Of a stretch of DNA of 37,915 bases, positions 23,297 to 31,762 are shown in pieces. Source of the DNA: a virus; IMG/VR virus record IMGVR_UViG_3300018083_000069, positions 1-37,915 of that record; one strand, written 5' to 3'. The position numbers and the translations under genes are program-made. The notes beneath the pieces are model-generated. The model ran no database searches. It had not been told where the DNA came from and saw only the letters and a list, made by a program, of their open reading frames with translations. The stretch's first letter is position 1. Each line of letters begins with the position of its first letter.

Positions 23297-23522
23297 AGCC
23301 AGCCAACCTCTTATTGATCGCTGCCATGAGCGCCGGATTCATTTGTTGTGCGTTGACCGGTGCTGGTTTTCTTGGTCGTCCGGCTCCCGGTGCGGCGGGA
23401 AGGCCACCGAGGTAAACATTACTACCTCTCGCCATCTCCCCTGTTAAACCTCGTGGATCGAATACCTTCTGTGATGCTGTCGGTGGACCTTGTAGGCCCA
23501 TGAGCATTTCCTGTAAATTCAT
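23286..23522 (-). CDS. Small virion-operon protein (78 aa)
   Basis: ATG at 23522, preceded by GAGGTGTAGGCC on the minus strand. It has a short helical N-terminus (MNLQEMLMGLQGPP), a Gly/Pro/Arg-rich centre (LPAAPGAGRPRKPAPVN) and a C-terminal helix (PALMAAINKRLAGYAH). It overlaps the 345-aa gene by 11 bases. No family recognised; it may be a minor or assembly protein of the tail core. Confidence 0.55.
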   Translation of the reverse strand: MNLQEMLMGLQGPPTASQKVFDPRGLTGEMARGSNVYLGGLPAAPGAGRPRKPAPVNAQQMNPALMAAINKRLAGYAH

Positions 23523-23525
23523 GGC

Positions 23526-23978
23526 CTACACCTCGGTCATTGTGAATGCGATCCAACCCCAGTCATTACCGTCAGAAGAAGTATTGCCTGCTGGAATAGT
23601 AATTGTCCACTGATGGTCACCAGCAGCTAAATTTCGTGCGACGTGAGCACCTGTAGTTTGTTTGTGCGAAGAAGCTTCGTTCATAAAGTAATAGCCCCAG
23701 GTACCTACGAAACCACCATCTAATTGAAGTGCGGTTCCGGCCATTCCTACAGCATTAGCCCAACAAGTAGCACCGTATGTGACTAGAACGTCCGCTCTAA
23801 ATGGGTGTGTAATAGTGAAGCTCTTGGGCCAAGCACCGGTAGATTGAACGTTGAAAACGTAAGTACGCCCGGATGCTCTAACTAGAGCGTCCTTGATGCG
23901 ACCGAAATTACCTACGGTGTAGGCGACCAACGATCGGTCGAATTGAGGTGGTGGAATGAGGTCTAAGTAAATACTCAT
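23526..23978 (-). CDS. Putative tail-tip or receptor-binding domain protein (150 aa)
   Basis: ATG at 23978 overlaps the stop of the nozzle-like gene (ATGA). It is an all-beta sequence with many aromatic and Gly/Thr residues (FNVQSTGAWPKSFTITHPF; HQWTITIPAGNTSSDGNDWG) and ends WIAFTMTEV. This is the look of a jelly-roll head domain on phage fibres or appendages. Its position straight after the second nozzle-like gene supports a tail-surface role. Host binding is inferred. Confidence 0.55.
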   Translation of the reverse strand: MSIYLDLIPPPQFDRSLVAYTVGNFGRIKDALVRASGRTYVFNVQSTGAWPKSFTITHPFRADVLVTYGATCWANAVGMAGTALQLDGGFVGTWGYYFMNEASSHKQTTGAHVARNLAAGDHQWTITIPAGNTSSDGNDWGWIAFTMTEV

Positions 23979-25546
23979 GCGGTCTTCACTGGCGGACTAG
24001 ACTTCGGCTCGAAGGATCGGTCTTCATTCATGAACGTAAGATCGTATACGGCAATGAAGCTACCCGACTTATGTTGAACTTTAGCCTGGAAGTATCTGCC
24101 GTATCCTGAGCCCCGAGCTTTAACATTCATTGCGCCGCTAACACTGGGTACTTCGGTTCTGGTAGTAGTCACGTTGTCGTCTGCGGTGTTGCTTACGGTA
24201 ATACTACCAGGCTGAAACGTGTTTACATCCCCTACAGACAAGCCGACTAGATGATTGCGCTTCTTCTTCATAGCTGAGTCGAAATCGTACTTCTTAGTAG
24301 TGAACGTACAATCGAAATCTACAGAGTTATCCTTGTAGACGTTAACACCGAACGACCAGATCTGATTCCCAGTAGAAGACCCGAAAAGCAGTGTTTCTGG
24401 GTAATGCTCATCCCAGAGAACTTCACCCAAGGCGGTTACTCCGCCGCCTAGTTTATACATCGTCCAGCCTTCGGTTCGCACATCGAATACAAGAGCTGTA
24501 TTGATGGTACCGTTGCTAGAAGGCATCCAGAGAATGTACTTGAAGTCCCAATAAGAGGCGTACAGATTCATCGCCGTCTCGGGCTTCCAGTAATCCCTGT
24601 AGGAATCGAAGAAGTCTCGGATTGGATCTGAAATGTTCTGGAACGTGACGCCGTCAGTACGAACTACACCATCTACACTAAGGAAGTAGATGATGTTATT
24701 GATGACTTTGACGGTTCCTCGACCTACACACCCGATCCTGTCAGAAATCAATCGGTACTGCCAGTTACTTGGTGGACCGTCGGCAGATACCATGTAGGTC
24801 TTCTTGGTCTTGAAGAAAAACATTTGCTCATTGAACGGCAGCATAGCTACCAAAAAGTCGCCGTCACCGAAATCCAGGTTGAAGTTAGAAAGTGCGGCTC
24901 CACCCCAGTCACTAAGGTTAGTAGCGGCTGAATACCACACTTTCGTCTCATGGCCAGAGGAATTGTACTTGCCCATCGTGTTGATGATCCAGCCACGGTT
25001 CTTGAAGAGACTGATTTGGGTGCCAATCGGCGAATTAGTTATAGGTCCGGCTTGACCTACAGAAGTATCGCCGTAGAAACCTATGACACCGGTAGCCATT
25101 TCGGCCGGGACCTGTGTAGGCCACCAACGAACTCCGGTACAGTTATACGCCGTAGCAGAGTTAACTCCACCATATTCAACCATTGACTGTAGAGAACTTA
25201 GAGGACCACCAGCCAGAGTTAGTCTAGTTGCAGCCCCACCGGCTGCGCTTAGTCGCCAGGTTTCGGTGTCGTCTGTTACGAATATTCGGTTAGAAAGCGA
25301 ACCTACACGAGTGCGCTGTAGGTAAACTACACGCAGTTTAGTGGGAGTATAGGGTGCCGTTATGGAAGCAACGAGGTTAGCACCCTTACGCTTCTCTAAA
25401 TAACCGTCGGTGTTGGTGTTGAAGTTGATGAGTTCGGCTAGTTCTTGGTCATCCTGAGAGTACGCTTCTGGAACTGAACCAGACAGAGCCGTGTTCATGC
25501 CCTTGAATTTCTTGATCGTGACTGGCTTGAACGCTCTACCCAGCAC
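23975..25546 (-). CDS. Nozzle-like tail protein, second copy (523 aa)
   Basis: GTG at 25546. It is a clear paralogue of the 574-aa protein at 26707-28431: both begin with IxKFKGMN and NxxGYLEKR and share SDRIGCVGRGTVKVI followed by YFLS-x-GVVR-DG. The repeated beta-blade pattern suggests a beta-propeller like T7 gp12-type nozzles. It is about 50 residues shorter and differs most in the C-terminal third. Two such genes in one podovirus suggest a hetero-complex or a divergent second ring. Confidence 0.68.
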   Translation of the reverse strand: MLGRAFKPVTIKKFKGMNTALSGSVPEAYSQDDQELAELINFNTNTDGYLEKRKGANLVASITAPYTPTKLRVVYLQRTRVGSLSNRIFVTDDTETWRLSAAGGAATRLTLAGGPLSSLQSMVEYGGVNSATAYNCTGVRWWPTQVPAEMATGVIGFYGDTSVGQAGPITNSPIGTQISLFKNRGWIINTMGKYNSSGHETKVWYSAATNLSDWGGAALSNFNLDFGDGDFLVAMLPFNEQMFFFKTKKTYMVSADGPPSNWQYRLISDRIGCVGRGTVKVINNIIYFLSVDGVVRTDGVTFQNISDPIRDFFDSYRDYWKPETAMNLYASYWDFKYILWMPSSNGTINTALVFDVRTEGWTMYKLGGGVTALGEVLWDEHYPETLLFGSSTGNQIWSFGVNVYKDNSVDFDCTFTTKKYDFDSAMKKKRNHLVGLSVGDVNTFQPGSITVSNTADDNVTTTRTEVPSVSGAMNVKARGSGYGRYFQAKVQHKSGSFIAVYDLTFMNEDRSFEPKSSPPVKTA

Positions 25547-26127
25547 TATATCGGCCCCATATCGAAGACTCGAACTCTACCGTAACTCATGACCGCCGTA
25601 ACGGCGTCTGCCCAAGCAGCACCAATGATACCGACGACATTAGTAGGGGCTCCGTCGAAACATTGCCATACGTTCTCACGCTTAGGCCAGTTGGAATAGT
25701 TAGTGACCAAGAGTTGAAGATCGTAGCCTGCGGCAGTCTGGTACTTAATTTCCATGAAACCTGTATTAGCAGCAATCAGGTTGACGTCATACTCTATCTT
25801 GTACTTGCGCCCTGCTACCTGTACAGGTAGCTGCGTTAATATCCATGCAGGGCTTACCGTGAGCGGAATGTCGTAGACCATAGCACCACGAACAAGACCC
25901 CAAGCCGTATTCCACGGAGGCTTCCAGGAGGGTGGTGTAGTTTTGTCGGTAAAGACCTCAAACCCACCGGTAGAAGACAGAAACGAAACCATCCCTACGG
26001 TTGGATTCGGTATCTCCGATGCTCGCTCAGTGGTATTAGCGAACTGCAAAACCATCTGATTCTGCAAGTACGAATTGATGTCAACGGCGTTGAAATCCTC
26101 GCCTGCTGCCCAAGTTTTAGTAGGCAT
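25546..26127 (-). CDS. Tail fibre-type protein, copy 2 (193 aa)
   Basis: ATG at 26127, stop overlapping the next start. It opens MPTKTWAAGEDFNAVDINSY and GMVSFLSSTGGFEVFTDKT, the familiar start of actinophage minor tail/fibre proteins in which a short N-terminal anchor precedes a beta sandwich. It is paralogous to the 192-aa gene just upstream (same PTKTW start, PSWKPPWNTAWGL, RVRVFDMGP end). The C-terminal variation suggests different ligands. Surface binding is inferred. Confidence 0.68.
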   Translation of the reverse strand: MPTKTWAAGEDFNAVDINSYLQNQMVLQFANTTERASEIPNPTVGMVSFLSSTGGFEVFTDKTTPPSWKPPWNTAWGLVRGAMVYDIPLTVSPAWILTQLPVQVAGRKYKIEYDVNLIAANTGFMEIKYQTAAGYDLQLLVTNYSNWPKRENVWQCFDGAPTNVVGIIGAAWADAVTAVMSYGRVRVFDMGPI

Positions 26128-26705
26128 TAGACCGGCCCCACATCAAAGACTCGAACACGGCCCCAGTTAGTAGTTGCGGCAAAATCTATTCGTCCTACAA
26201 TGCGAATGTCATTGGAGGTTTGGCCGATTACAATTTCTCCGAGACAGGCTCTGATCCACCATCCTTGGTTCTGAGCCCATTGACCGAACGTCCCACTAAG
26301 AGCCCCGTTCATGAACTGCATGGTGGCTGTTTGAGCCTGCGGAGCACCGATAGCGATATTTATGTCTAACTCTACTTTGTAATACCGTCCCGGTAGATTA
26401 CAAGGCAGAGTAGGCACGAGAAACTGGTTCGAGTTAGTCCAGGTAATGTCTGCGACGGCAGCATTATGCATTAGCCCCCAGGAGGTATTCCAAGGAGGAC
26501 GCCATGACGCCGGAGACGTCTTATCTGTGAAGATCTCAAGAGCACCCGTACTAATCAAGTACGAGGTCATTCCAACTGTAGGCGTTGGAACGGCAGTAGT
26601 TCTGGCAGCAGCGTCGGCGAAGACCTGAACAGCCTGTACTTGCAGGTATTGGTTGACGTCAGCGGCTTTGATTTCTTCGCCAGATTGCCAGGTTTTGGTT
26701 GGCAT
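26127..26705 (-). CDS. Tail fibre-type protein, copy 1 (192 aa)
   Basis: ATG at 26705. It starts MPTKTWQSGEEIKAADVNQY, continues GMTSYLISTGALEIFTDKT and ASWRPPWNTSWGL, and ends GRVRVFDVGPV, aligning along its length with the next gene. The two were probably made by tandem duplication and then diverged in the central strands. They lie between the two nozzle-like paralogues, so they are likely fibre or appendage subunits attached there. Confidence 0.68.
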   Translation of the reverse strand: MPTKTWQSGEEIKAADVNQYLQVQAVQVFADAAARTTAVPTPTVGMTSYLISTGALEIFTDKTSPASWRPPWNTSWGLMHNAAVADITWTNSNQFLVPTLPCNLPGRYYKVELDINIAIGAPQAQTATMQFMNGALSGTFGQWAQNQGWWIRACLGEIVIGQTSNDIRIVGRIDFAATTNWGRVRVFDVGPV

Positions 26706-26706
26706 T

Positions 26707-28431
26707 TTACCTCAACAGATATCCGGAGGTTAGCTTACAGTTATTGTCCGGTCCTGCCTTAGCGATGTTGGCGGCCGGAATTTGCTCGACTTTGCTTCCA
26801 CCTGGGCGGGAATATGGTTCAATACCGCGTTCTTCTGCAAGCCATGTTATGTCGTACACAGCCGAATAAGCCAAAGAACGCATCAATGTAACGGAGGTGT
26901 AGCAGTACCTGAAAGGACTTCTGGGAGGCTGGCCTAGAAAATTAGTGACTCCGAACTTGACAGGTTCATAATACGCTGTAGAATATCCGAACATATCGTC
27001 TGTGAAATTACTTATCTGGTAAATCGCACCACCGGCGGGCGTAGTATCCGTAGGTTCATTCTTAACGGTTACCCCGCACGCAAACATGCGCTTCTGTGCT
27101 ACAGGAGCACCAAAGTCCAGCTTCTTAGTTCTGAATGAGCTAGTAAAGGCTATGCCGTCATCAGACCAAGACTCAGAACTCATCTTCCAAATACGGTTCT
27201 TCTTGGTACCGGAGGTATAGTTTGTACCAAAGAAGAGAGAATCAGTACCTAGATCAGAGAACCTAGCCTCACTGAATGCTTGTACGTTATTAGCTAGCGT
27301 CCATCTAGTCCAAGTAGAAGACGCGATATCGAATACCAGCGCACCGTCATAAGCCCAACCCTCGCCAGTGTCCCTGGGCATCCAGAGGATATACTTATTC
27401 TGCCAGTGCGAGGCGTACATATTCATCGCCAAGCCTGGATCTTTGAAGTCTCGGTACTGTTCTAGCAGATCCTTGACGTTCTCCGAAATAAGCTCAGCCT
27501 GGGCGCCGTCGAAACGAACTACACCCTCCAGACTCAGAAAATAGAGCTTACCGTCGATAACCTTTACCGTACCGCGACCTACACAACCGATTCGATCCGA
27601 AATCAATTTGTATTGCCAGTCAGCAGGCTGTCCTTCTGGACTGACAGAGAAAATTTTACGTGTCTTGAAGCAATACAGTTGGTCATTGAACGGCACTGTG
27701 GCGATTAGATAATCACCGTCGCCAAAGTCCAGGTTAAAGTTTCGCATGGCGACGCCGCCGAAGTCCGCCAGATTCGTTGCTCCAGAATACCAGACTTTGG
27801 TTTCGTTACCGGTAAGTTCAGTACTGCCGTTTGAATTGATGACGAAGGCACGATCCTTGAAAATGGTGATATGCGTGCCTATAGGTGTGTTAGGTATCCA
27901 ACCCGGAGTTTCGACGATGTTATTAGCGACACCGATACTGAGGAATCCGCCCATCGCAGACGTTAAACCAGTACCTTGACGCACTACAGTTACGGTGTAG
28001 GCAGAGGCTGAATTGAGGCCGCCGTATTCAGCGGCCCATTGTGCTTTCGCAACCGCACCGCCACCGTGACCTATGTTAATACTTTGGTATTCGCCGGTCT
28101 GTACGTTAACTCGCCACAAATTAACGTCATCTGTCACCAGAATGTAGTTATACGTGGAAATGTTTAGCGTACCGCTGGCTGGTCCAAAAGTACCGCGTTG
28201 TATACCGATTATCCGTAGACCGCCAGTACCCACTGCGGGATTGACGATTCTAGTGAGTTCCTGAACTCCCCAGCGCTTCTCTAAATAACCTCTTGGGTTG
28301 ACATTGAAATTGTTGATGTCAACCATTTGATCTTCGGCGGGGCCGAAGGACTCACTCTTCACGGCAGAATTACGTGAAGCATTCATTCCTTTGAACTTAC
28401 GGATGGTGTGCTCTTTGAGGTCGCTACGCAT
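26707..28431 (-). CDS. Nozzle-like tail protein, first copy (574 aa)
   Basis: ATG at 28431, overlapping the adaptor gene by 8 bases, the usual adaptor-nozzle order of podoviruses. N-terminal IRKFKGMNASRN and PRGYLEKRWG are followed by repeated blades (FNLDFGDGDYLIATVPFNDQ; SDRIGCVGRGTVKVIDG). The length is below T7 gp12 (about 790 aa) but near other actinophage equivalents. It forms the tail tube below the adaptor ring and, by paralogy with the 523-aa protein, may pair with it. Confidence 0.7.
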   Translation of the reverse strand: MRSDLKEHTIRKFKGMNASRNSAVKSESFGPAEDQMVDINNFNVNPRGYLEKRWGVQELTRIVNPAVGTGGLRIIGIQRGTFGPASGTLNISTYNYILVTDDVNLWRVNVQTGEYQSINIGHGGGAVAKAQWAAEYGGLNSASAYTVTVVRQGTGLTSAMGGFLSIGVANNIVETPGWIPNTPIGTHITIFKDRAFVINSNGSTELTGNETKVWYSGATNLADFGGVAMRNFNLDFGDGDYLIATVPFNDQLYCFKTRKIFSVSPEGQPADWQYKLISDRIGCVGRGTVKVIDGKLYFLSLEGVVRFDGAQAELISENVKDLLEQYRDFKDPGLAMNMYASHWQNKYILWMPRDTGEGWAYDGALVFDIASSTWTRWTLANNVQAFSEARFSDLGTDSLFFGTNYTSGTKKNRIWKMSSESWSDDGIAFTSSFRTKKLDFGAPVAQKRMFACGVTVKNEPTDTTPAGGAIYQISNFTDDMFGYSTAYYEPVKFGVTNFLGQPPRSPFRYCYTSVTLMRSLAYSAVYDITWLAEERGIEPYSRPGGSKVEQIPAANIAKAGPDNNCKLTSGYLLR

Positions 28432-29095
28432 CCATTGACTCGATCTGCTCGTACGAAGAACGAACGATCGGGTACGAGAAACCGTCCGCTTCTGTCACAA
28501 AACTAGACAGTTCCATTATCTTGGCTAGGTAGTCACCCTGAACGAGCTTATAAGCTTGATAGTCGTTTTCCTGTAGTTTACACTTCGCCAGAGCATACAA
28601 ACACATAGCCTCATGGCAAGCATCAGGAAGCACCGGAATATCCACACCGGCAACAAGATCGGGAGGTTGTGCGGTATAGATCAGGTCTAGATCAATTCCC
28701 GTTCTTCCGGGAGACTGATAAGGCCAGAACACCATTCGTCGTGCTGGTGTGGAGTTAAAGTCCTGAATGGCATAATACGTGGGATTACTGGTACCTACAC
28801 CCCCGCCAAGCTGTCCATAGAAGTCAGCATAGGAGGTCTTACTGATCTTACTTCCGTTCCAGAAGACGTGTAGTTCCTGATCGAAGTCCGCCGGAAGAAC
28901 TGCTCCGCCTTGATTATCTACAACGCCTGTATCTAGTGTTGTGATTGTAGCGGTTTTCTGGAAGTATTCCAGCCGCCTACACATTTCCTTCTGCGCCCAG
29001 TTGAGGTACTGCGTGATCTGTGCCGTCGTGAACTGAACGTTAGATTCGTCTCCCGCAAGAGCCGACACGAACGTTTGTAGACTAGTCAGATTCAT
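28424..29095 (-). CDS. Head-tail adaptor (tail tubular protein A-like)
   Basis: ATG at 29095; 223 aa. The order completion gene - this gene - nozzle matches podoviral adaptors such as T7 gp11. The sequence has an N-terminal helical pair (FTTAQITQYLNWAQKEMCRR), a beta extension with PADFDQELHVFWNG, and a long C-terminal helical region (CHEAMCLYALAKCKLQENDY). Twelve copies would sit on the portal and hold the nozzle. The assignment combines pattern and position. Confidence 0.72.
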   Translation of the reverse strand: MNLTSLQTFVSALAGDESNVQFTTAQITQYLNWAQKEMCRRLEYFQKTATITTLDTGVVDNQGGAVLPADFDQELHVFWNGSKISKTSYADFYGQLGGGVGTSNPTYYAIQDFNSTPARRMVFWPYQSPGRTGIDLDLIYTAQPPDLVAGVDIPVLPDACHEAMCLYALAKCKLQENDYQAYKLVQGDYLAKIMELSSFVTEADGFSYPIVRSSYEQIESMDA

Positions 29096-29561
29096 AATCT
29101 CTCACGATCGTCCGACGGGCGGGGTCATCGTCTATGAAGATGATTTCACCTTCATGGCCCGGACGTGTATCCGGTATAGTATACCGGCCTTTCGGGCTTC
29201 TAAATACTTGTAGTAGGACATCCTTTGCTGCCGTACGCCAAGAGTTTTCAGCCTCTTTCTGCTCGGCCCTAACTTTCGCGTTATTCGCATCAAGTTTAGC
29301 CAGGACATTAACTTTATAGCTATCACAATCGTGAAGCATATCCAGCAGACGGTTATCCAGGGTCTGGGCTGTAAGTACGGGTCGCCAAACATTATCCCTG
29401 CACAACTCAACAACACGGAAAGGAGCGTCGCCCGGATCAGGATTCGGACAATACTGGATCTTAAGGTCCGGCCAGAGTCGACTGATTTCCTTGACGACGT
29501 GGGCGACATCATCTTCAACATGGACGAGTTCTCCGTCCATTGAGATAGCATCCCAGGGCAT
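29082..29561 (-). CDS. Hypothetical head-region protein (159 aa)
   Basis: The frame is open from 29606, but the ATG at 29561 has a perfect AGGAGG on the minus strand (29568-29573) six bases away, so I use it. The protein begins MPWDAISMDGELVHV, has a charged alpha/beta middle (DDVAHVVKEISRLWPDLKI) and a long helix (VRAEQKEAENSWRTAAKDVL). It lies between capsid and adaptor genes with a 14-base overlap to the latter. It may be a head completion or decoration factor. Unknown family. Confidence 0.65.
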   Translation of the reverse strand: MPWDAISMDGELVHVEDDVAHVVKEISRLWPDLKIQYCPNPDPGDAPFRVVELCRDNVWRPVLTAQTLDNRLLDMLHDCDSYKVNVLAKLDANNAKVRAEQKEAENSWRTAAKDVLLQVFRSPKGRYTIPDTRPGHEGEIIFIDDDPARRTIVRDYESD

Positions 29562-29576
29562 ATTAGGCCTCCTACT

Positions 29577-29602
29577 AAAAGAGCCGGCCCCGAAGGACCG
29601 GC
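29577..29602 (-). terminator. Intrinsic terminator with UUCG tetraloop
   Basis: On the minus strand GCCGGUCC-UUCG-GGGCCGGC (29602-29583) makes an 8-bp stem (one U-G pair) with a UUCG tetraloop, then UC and UUUU (29580-29577). The U-run runs directly into AGUAGGAGG, the ribosome site of the next gene, so it lowers but probably does not abolish read-through from capsid to tail genes. Confidence 0.8.
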
Positions 29603-29634
29603 CCAATTAGTCAACCCCGCCCAAGGGGAGAAGA

Positions 29635-29683
29635 TGGGGGAATAGCCGAGGGAACACGGCGGATGTTGGCGGCTATTCCCCCA
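29635..29683 (-). other. 14-bp stem after the capsid gene
   Basis: TGGGGGAATAGCCG (29635-29648) and CGGCTATTCCCCCA (29670-29683) are perfect inverted repeats around a 21-base loop, starting four bases after the capsid stop codon on the minus strand. There is no T-run. A 3' mRNA stabiliser for the abundant capsid message is likely, acting with the terminator at 29577-29602. Confidence 0.65.
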
Positions 29684-29687
29684 GAAT

Positions 29688-30878
29688 TTAGCCTTCGGTG
29701 ACGCCTGTCAAAGCTCCGAGACCGTTTCGACGACGAATCCCCATCTCGAAGTACCTCTTGATGAGAACGTCGTAAGCATCGGTATCGGCTACTTGGACGA
29801 ACATCGACCCCGTCTTGTCCTCGAAGTGCCAGTCCTTCGTGTGGTAGATTCGCATTTCCTTTTCCGGCACGAAGTACATCTTACCAGCAGGACAGTCCGG
29901 ATCTTCAACCACTGGAAGTTCTTGCGGACCGTAAATGAAGGGTAGGCCACGGAATCCACCCTTGAATTCGACGGTATTGTTCTGACGACGCTGCTGAACT
30001 AGCAGGTTGAAGTAGGCCAGCCGAACACCGAGAGACGTGAAGATTGCGGTAACCTTCCCACCACTCTTACGCACGGCGTCACAACGCTTGATCATGGCAA
30101 CTTCCGAAAGAGCGCCATTCAAAGCAAGCGTGTTCGCCTTCCAGACCGGATCGTTGACCCCAAACAAGTTCACCGAGTTGTTGGCCATACGATCCAGCCC
30201 GGAAGGCTCACGCTGAGTACCTGCTGCATAGTTGCCAGCACGGGTGAACATCTGCAAACCAGCGGATACAGCAGCGGCAGCACCGTCGAAGGTAACGGTC
30301 ATCGCGGTGTAGTCAACGGCTGTGATGTTCCTGGCAGCAGCAACAACGGCGCCGGTTGAAATGGTTACGACGTCAACAACAGCGTCGATTTCCAACCAGT
30401 AAGCGTCGTCCACGGTTACGGTATTCAGCGTACCTGTGCTCTGGATCGTAGCAAGGTTCCCAGTTCCAGAACCGTAGAAAATTCTGTTCTGGTCCTTTCC
30501 AACAGACATCTTGAGCACAGACATCTCATTGTCGACGGCCTCGACGAATGCGTCCATGTCGGACTCTGCGATTTCAAAGATCTGGCCCTGGATCCTTGCA
30601 CGGCCGTAGCCGTAGTACAAAGGAACCTGGACTTCCTTTGACCGAGAGCGACCAGGAGCACCGAGGGTCTCATTCTCTTGCCGGAAGGAAATACCCTGGT
30701 TCTTTCCGACGAGAATGGGGAAGTCCACGTACTTACCACCCGCCCGGTGCGTAACTCCCTTTGAAGAGGACTCAATGCGCTGGGTGAGTACGGTCTCATC
30801 CTGAATGTTCTTTGCGATCGGTCCCTCATAGTGAACCTTCAGGATTGGAGAGATTGAAGAGATATTAACGTTCGGCAC
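29688..30878 (-). CDS. Major capsid protein
   Basis: GTG at 30878, with CAAGGAGCAA upstream on the minus strand; 396 aa. It follows scaffold and portal, and its codons are C/G-ended with almost none of the TGTAG/CTACA motif, as expected for the most abundant protein. N-terminal VLTQRIESSSKGVTHRAGGK and the alternating beta/helix sequence (VQVPLYYGYGRARIQGQIFE; SDMDAFVEAVDNEMS) are compatible with an HK97-type fold seen in T7-like capsids. Position gives most of the confidence. Confidence 0.85.
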   Translation of the reverse strand: MPNVNISSISPILKVHYEGPIAKNIQDETVLTQRIESSSKGVTHRAGGKYVDFPILVGKNQGISFRQENETLGAPGRSRSKEVQVPLYYGYGRARIQGQIFEIAESDMDAFVEAVDNEMSVLKMSVGKDQNRIFYGSGTGNLATIQSTGTLNTVTVDDAYWLEIDAVVDVVTISTGAVVAAARNITAVDYTAMTVTFDGAAAAVSAGLQMFTRAGNYAAGTQREPSGLDRMANNSVNLFGVNDPVWKANTLALNGALSEVAMIKRCDAVRKSGGKVTAIFTSLGVRLAYFNLLVQQRRQNNTVEFKGGFRGLPFIYGPQELPVVEDPDCPAGKMYFVPEKEMRIYHTKDWHFEDKTGSMFVQVADTDAYDVLIKRYFEMGIRRRNGLGALTGVTEG

Positions 30879-31735
30879 TATTCCATTGCTCCTTGTAGGG
30901 CAGCGAGTAAACTCGCCTTCCGTTCGTCGTCCGTCATTTCTGACGGCGCTTTCGCTGCTTGTGGGGGCAAAGATGCCGAGCTGAGTACCCTTGGAGCATT
31001 GGGAGCTTGACGTTGATTAACTCCCGCCTGGATTTGCTCTACGATCAAACCTACAGCGTCATCCATCTCCATCCCGCCCTTCATTAGATGAAGGATCATG
31101 GTCTCGGGGATCTGAGGATACTGAGATTTGACCGCTGCGAGTCCAGACTCAATTTCTCGCTGGTACCTTTCGGTTTCTCTGTTGAACTGGTCGGTCTCAA
31201 AGCGTTGGTTCATCGCCCCGAGAGCCATTTTGTATTGCTGTAGTTCCCTCTGAACGGCCGGAGGAACCCATTCTTGCTGAGGTTGTCCTGGCTGTCCTGG
31301 TTGCTGCTGAGGGTTTTGCTGTGCGACCTGTTGTGCGTTCTGAACCGTTTGTGCGGCTTCTTGACGCCCATAACCCTGACTAAGTAGCCATTGAGTAGCA
31401 GTATTAGGATCCTGCGTAATTAGTTGGGCTAGTTGAACAGCCTGTTGAACCTGATCAAAATCCCCAAGTTGGTCGTATTGACCGTATTTCCTGGAGATAC
31501 CGTCGGCGTACTTGCTGAATCCCTTATCCCATTGCTGAACGTGTCGAGTAACGATATCACGCTCGGCGTCAGGAACAGTGTTCAAATAGTTCTGGGCAAA
31601 AGCTGATAGTTTCGGACCTTCTTGTACTTCCGGAACTACAGTTTCGCCGCCTGGGTCTGGCTCATATCCTTCATCGCCGCCAATAGCTCCGCTAAGTTGG
31701 CCAGAAAGATCGTCGCTTCCCATCGCATCAGACAT
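30878..31735 (-). CDS. Scaffolding protein
   Basis: ATG at 31735; 285 aa, between portal and capsid genes as in most podoviruses. It is acidic at the N-terminus (GGDEGYEPDPGGETVVPEVQ), very Gln-rich in the middle (QNAQQVAQQNPQQQPGQPGQ) and helical toward the end (MTDDERKASLLAALQGAME), the typical low-complexity plus C-terminal capsid-binding helix design. It would assemble with capsid protein and leave before packaging. The stop overlaps the capsid start by one base. Confidence 0.82.
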   Translation of the reverse strand: MSDAMGSDDLSGQLSGAIGGDEGYEPDPGGETVVPEVQEGPKLSAFAQNYLNTVPDAERDIVTRHVQQWDKGFSKYADGISRKYGQYDQLGDFDQVQQAVQLAQLITQDPNTATQWLLSQGYGRQEAAQTVQNAQQVAQQNPQQQPGQPGQPQQEWVPPAVQRELQQYKMALGAMNQRFETDQFNRETERYQREIESGLAAVKSQYPQIPETMILHLMKGGMEMDDAVGLIVEQIQAGVNQRQAPNAPRVLSSASLPPQAAKAPSEMTDDERKASLLAALQGAME

Positions 31736-31762
31736 TTACAATCTCACTTTGTTAGTAGCAAA

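Noticed and set aside
29132-29614. Alternative 160-codon minus-strand frame overlapping the 159-aa head gene
   Set aside because: The frame at 29082-29561 has a perfect AGGAGG, keeps the overlap with the adaptor gene and looks more protein-like.
29704-29709. Consensus TTGACA on the minus strand near the end of the capsid gene
   Set aside because: No good -10 lies at 16-18 bases, and a start there would fall inside the hairpin and just before a terminator.
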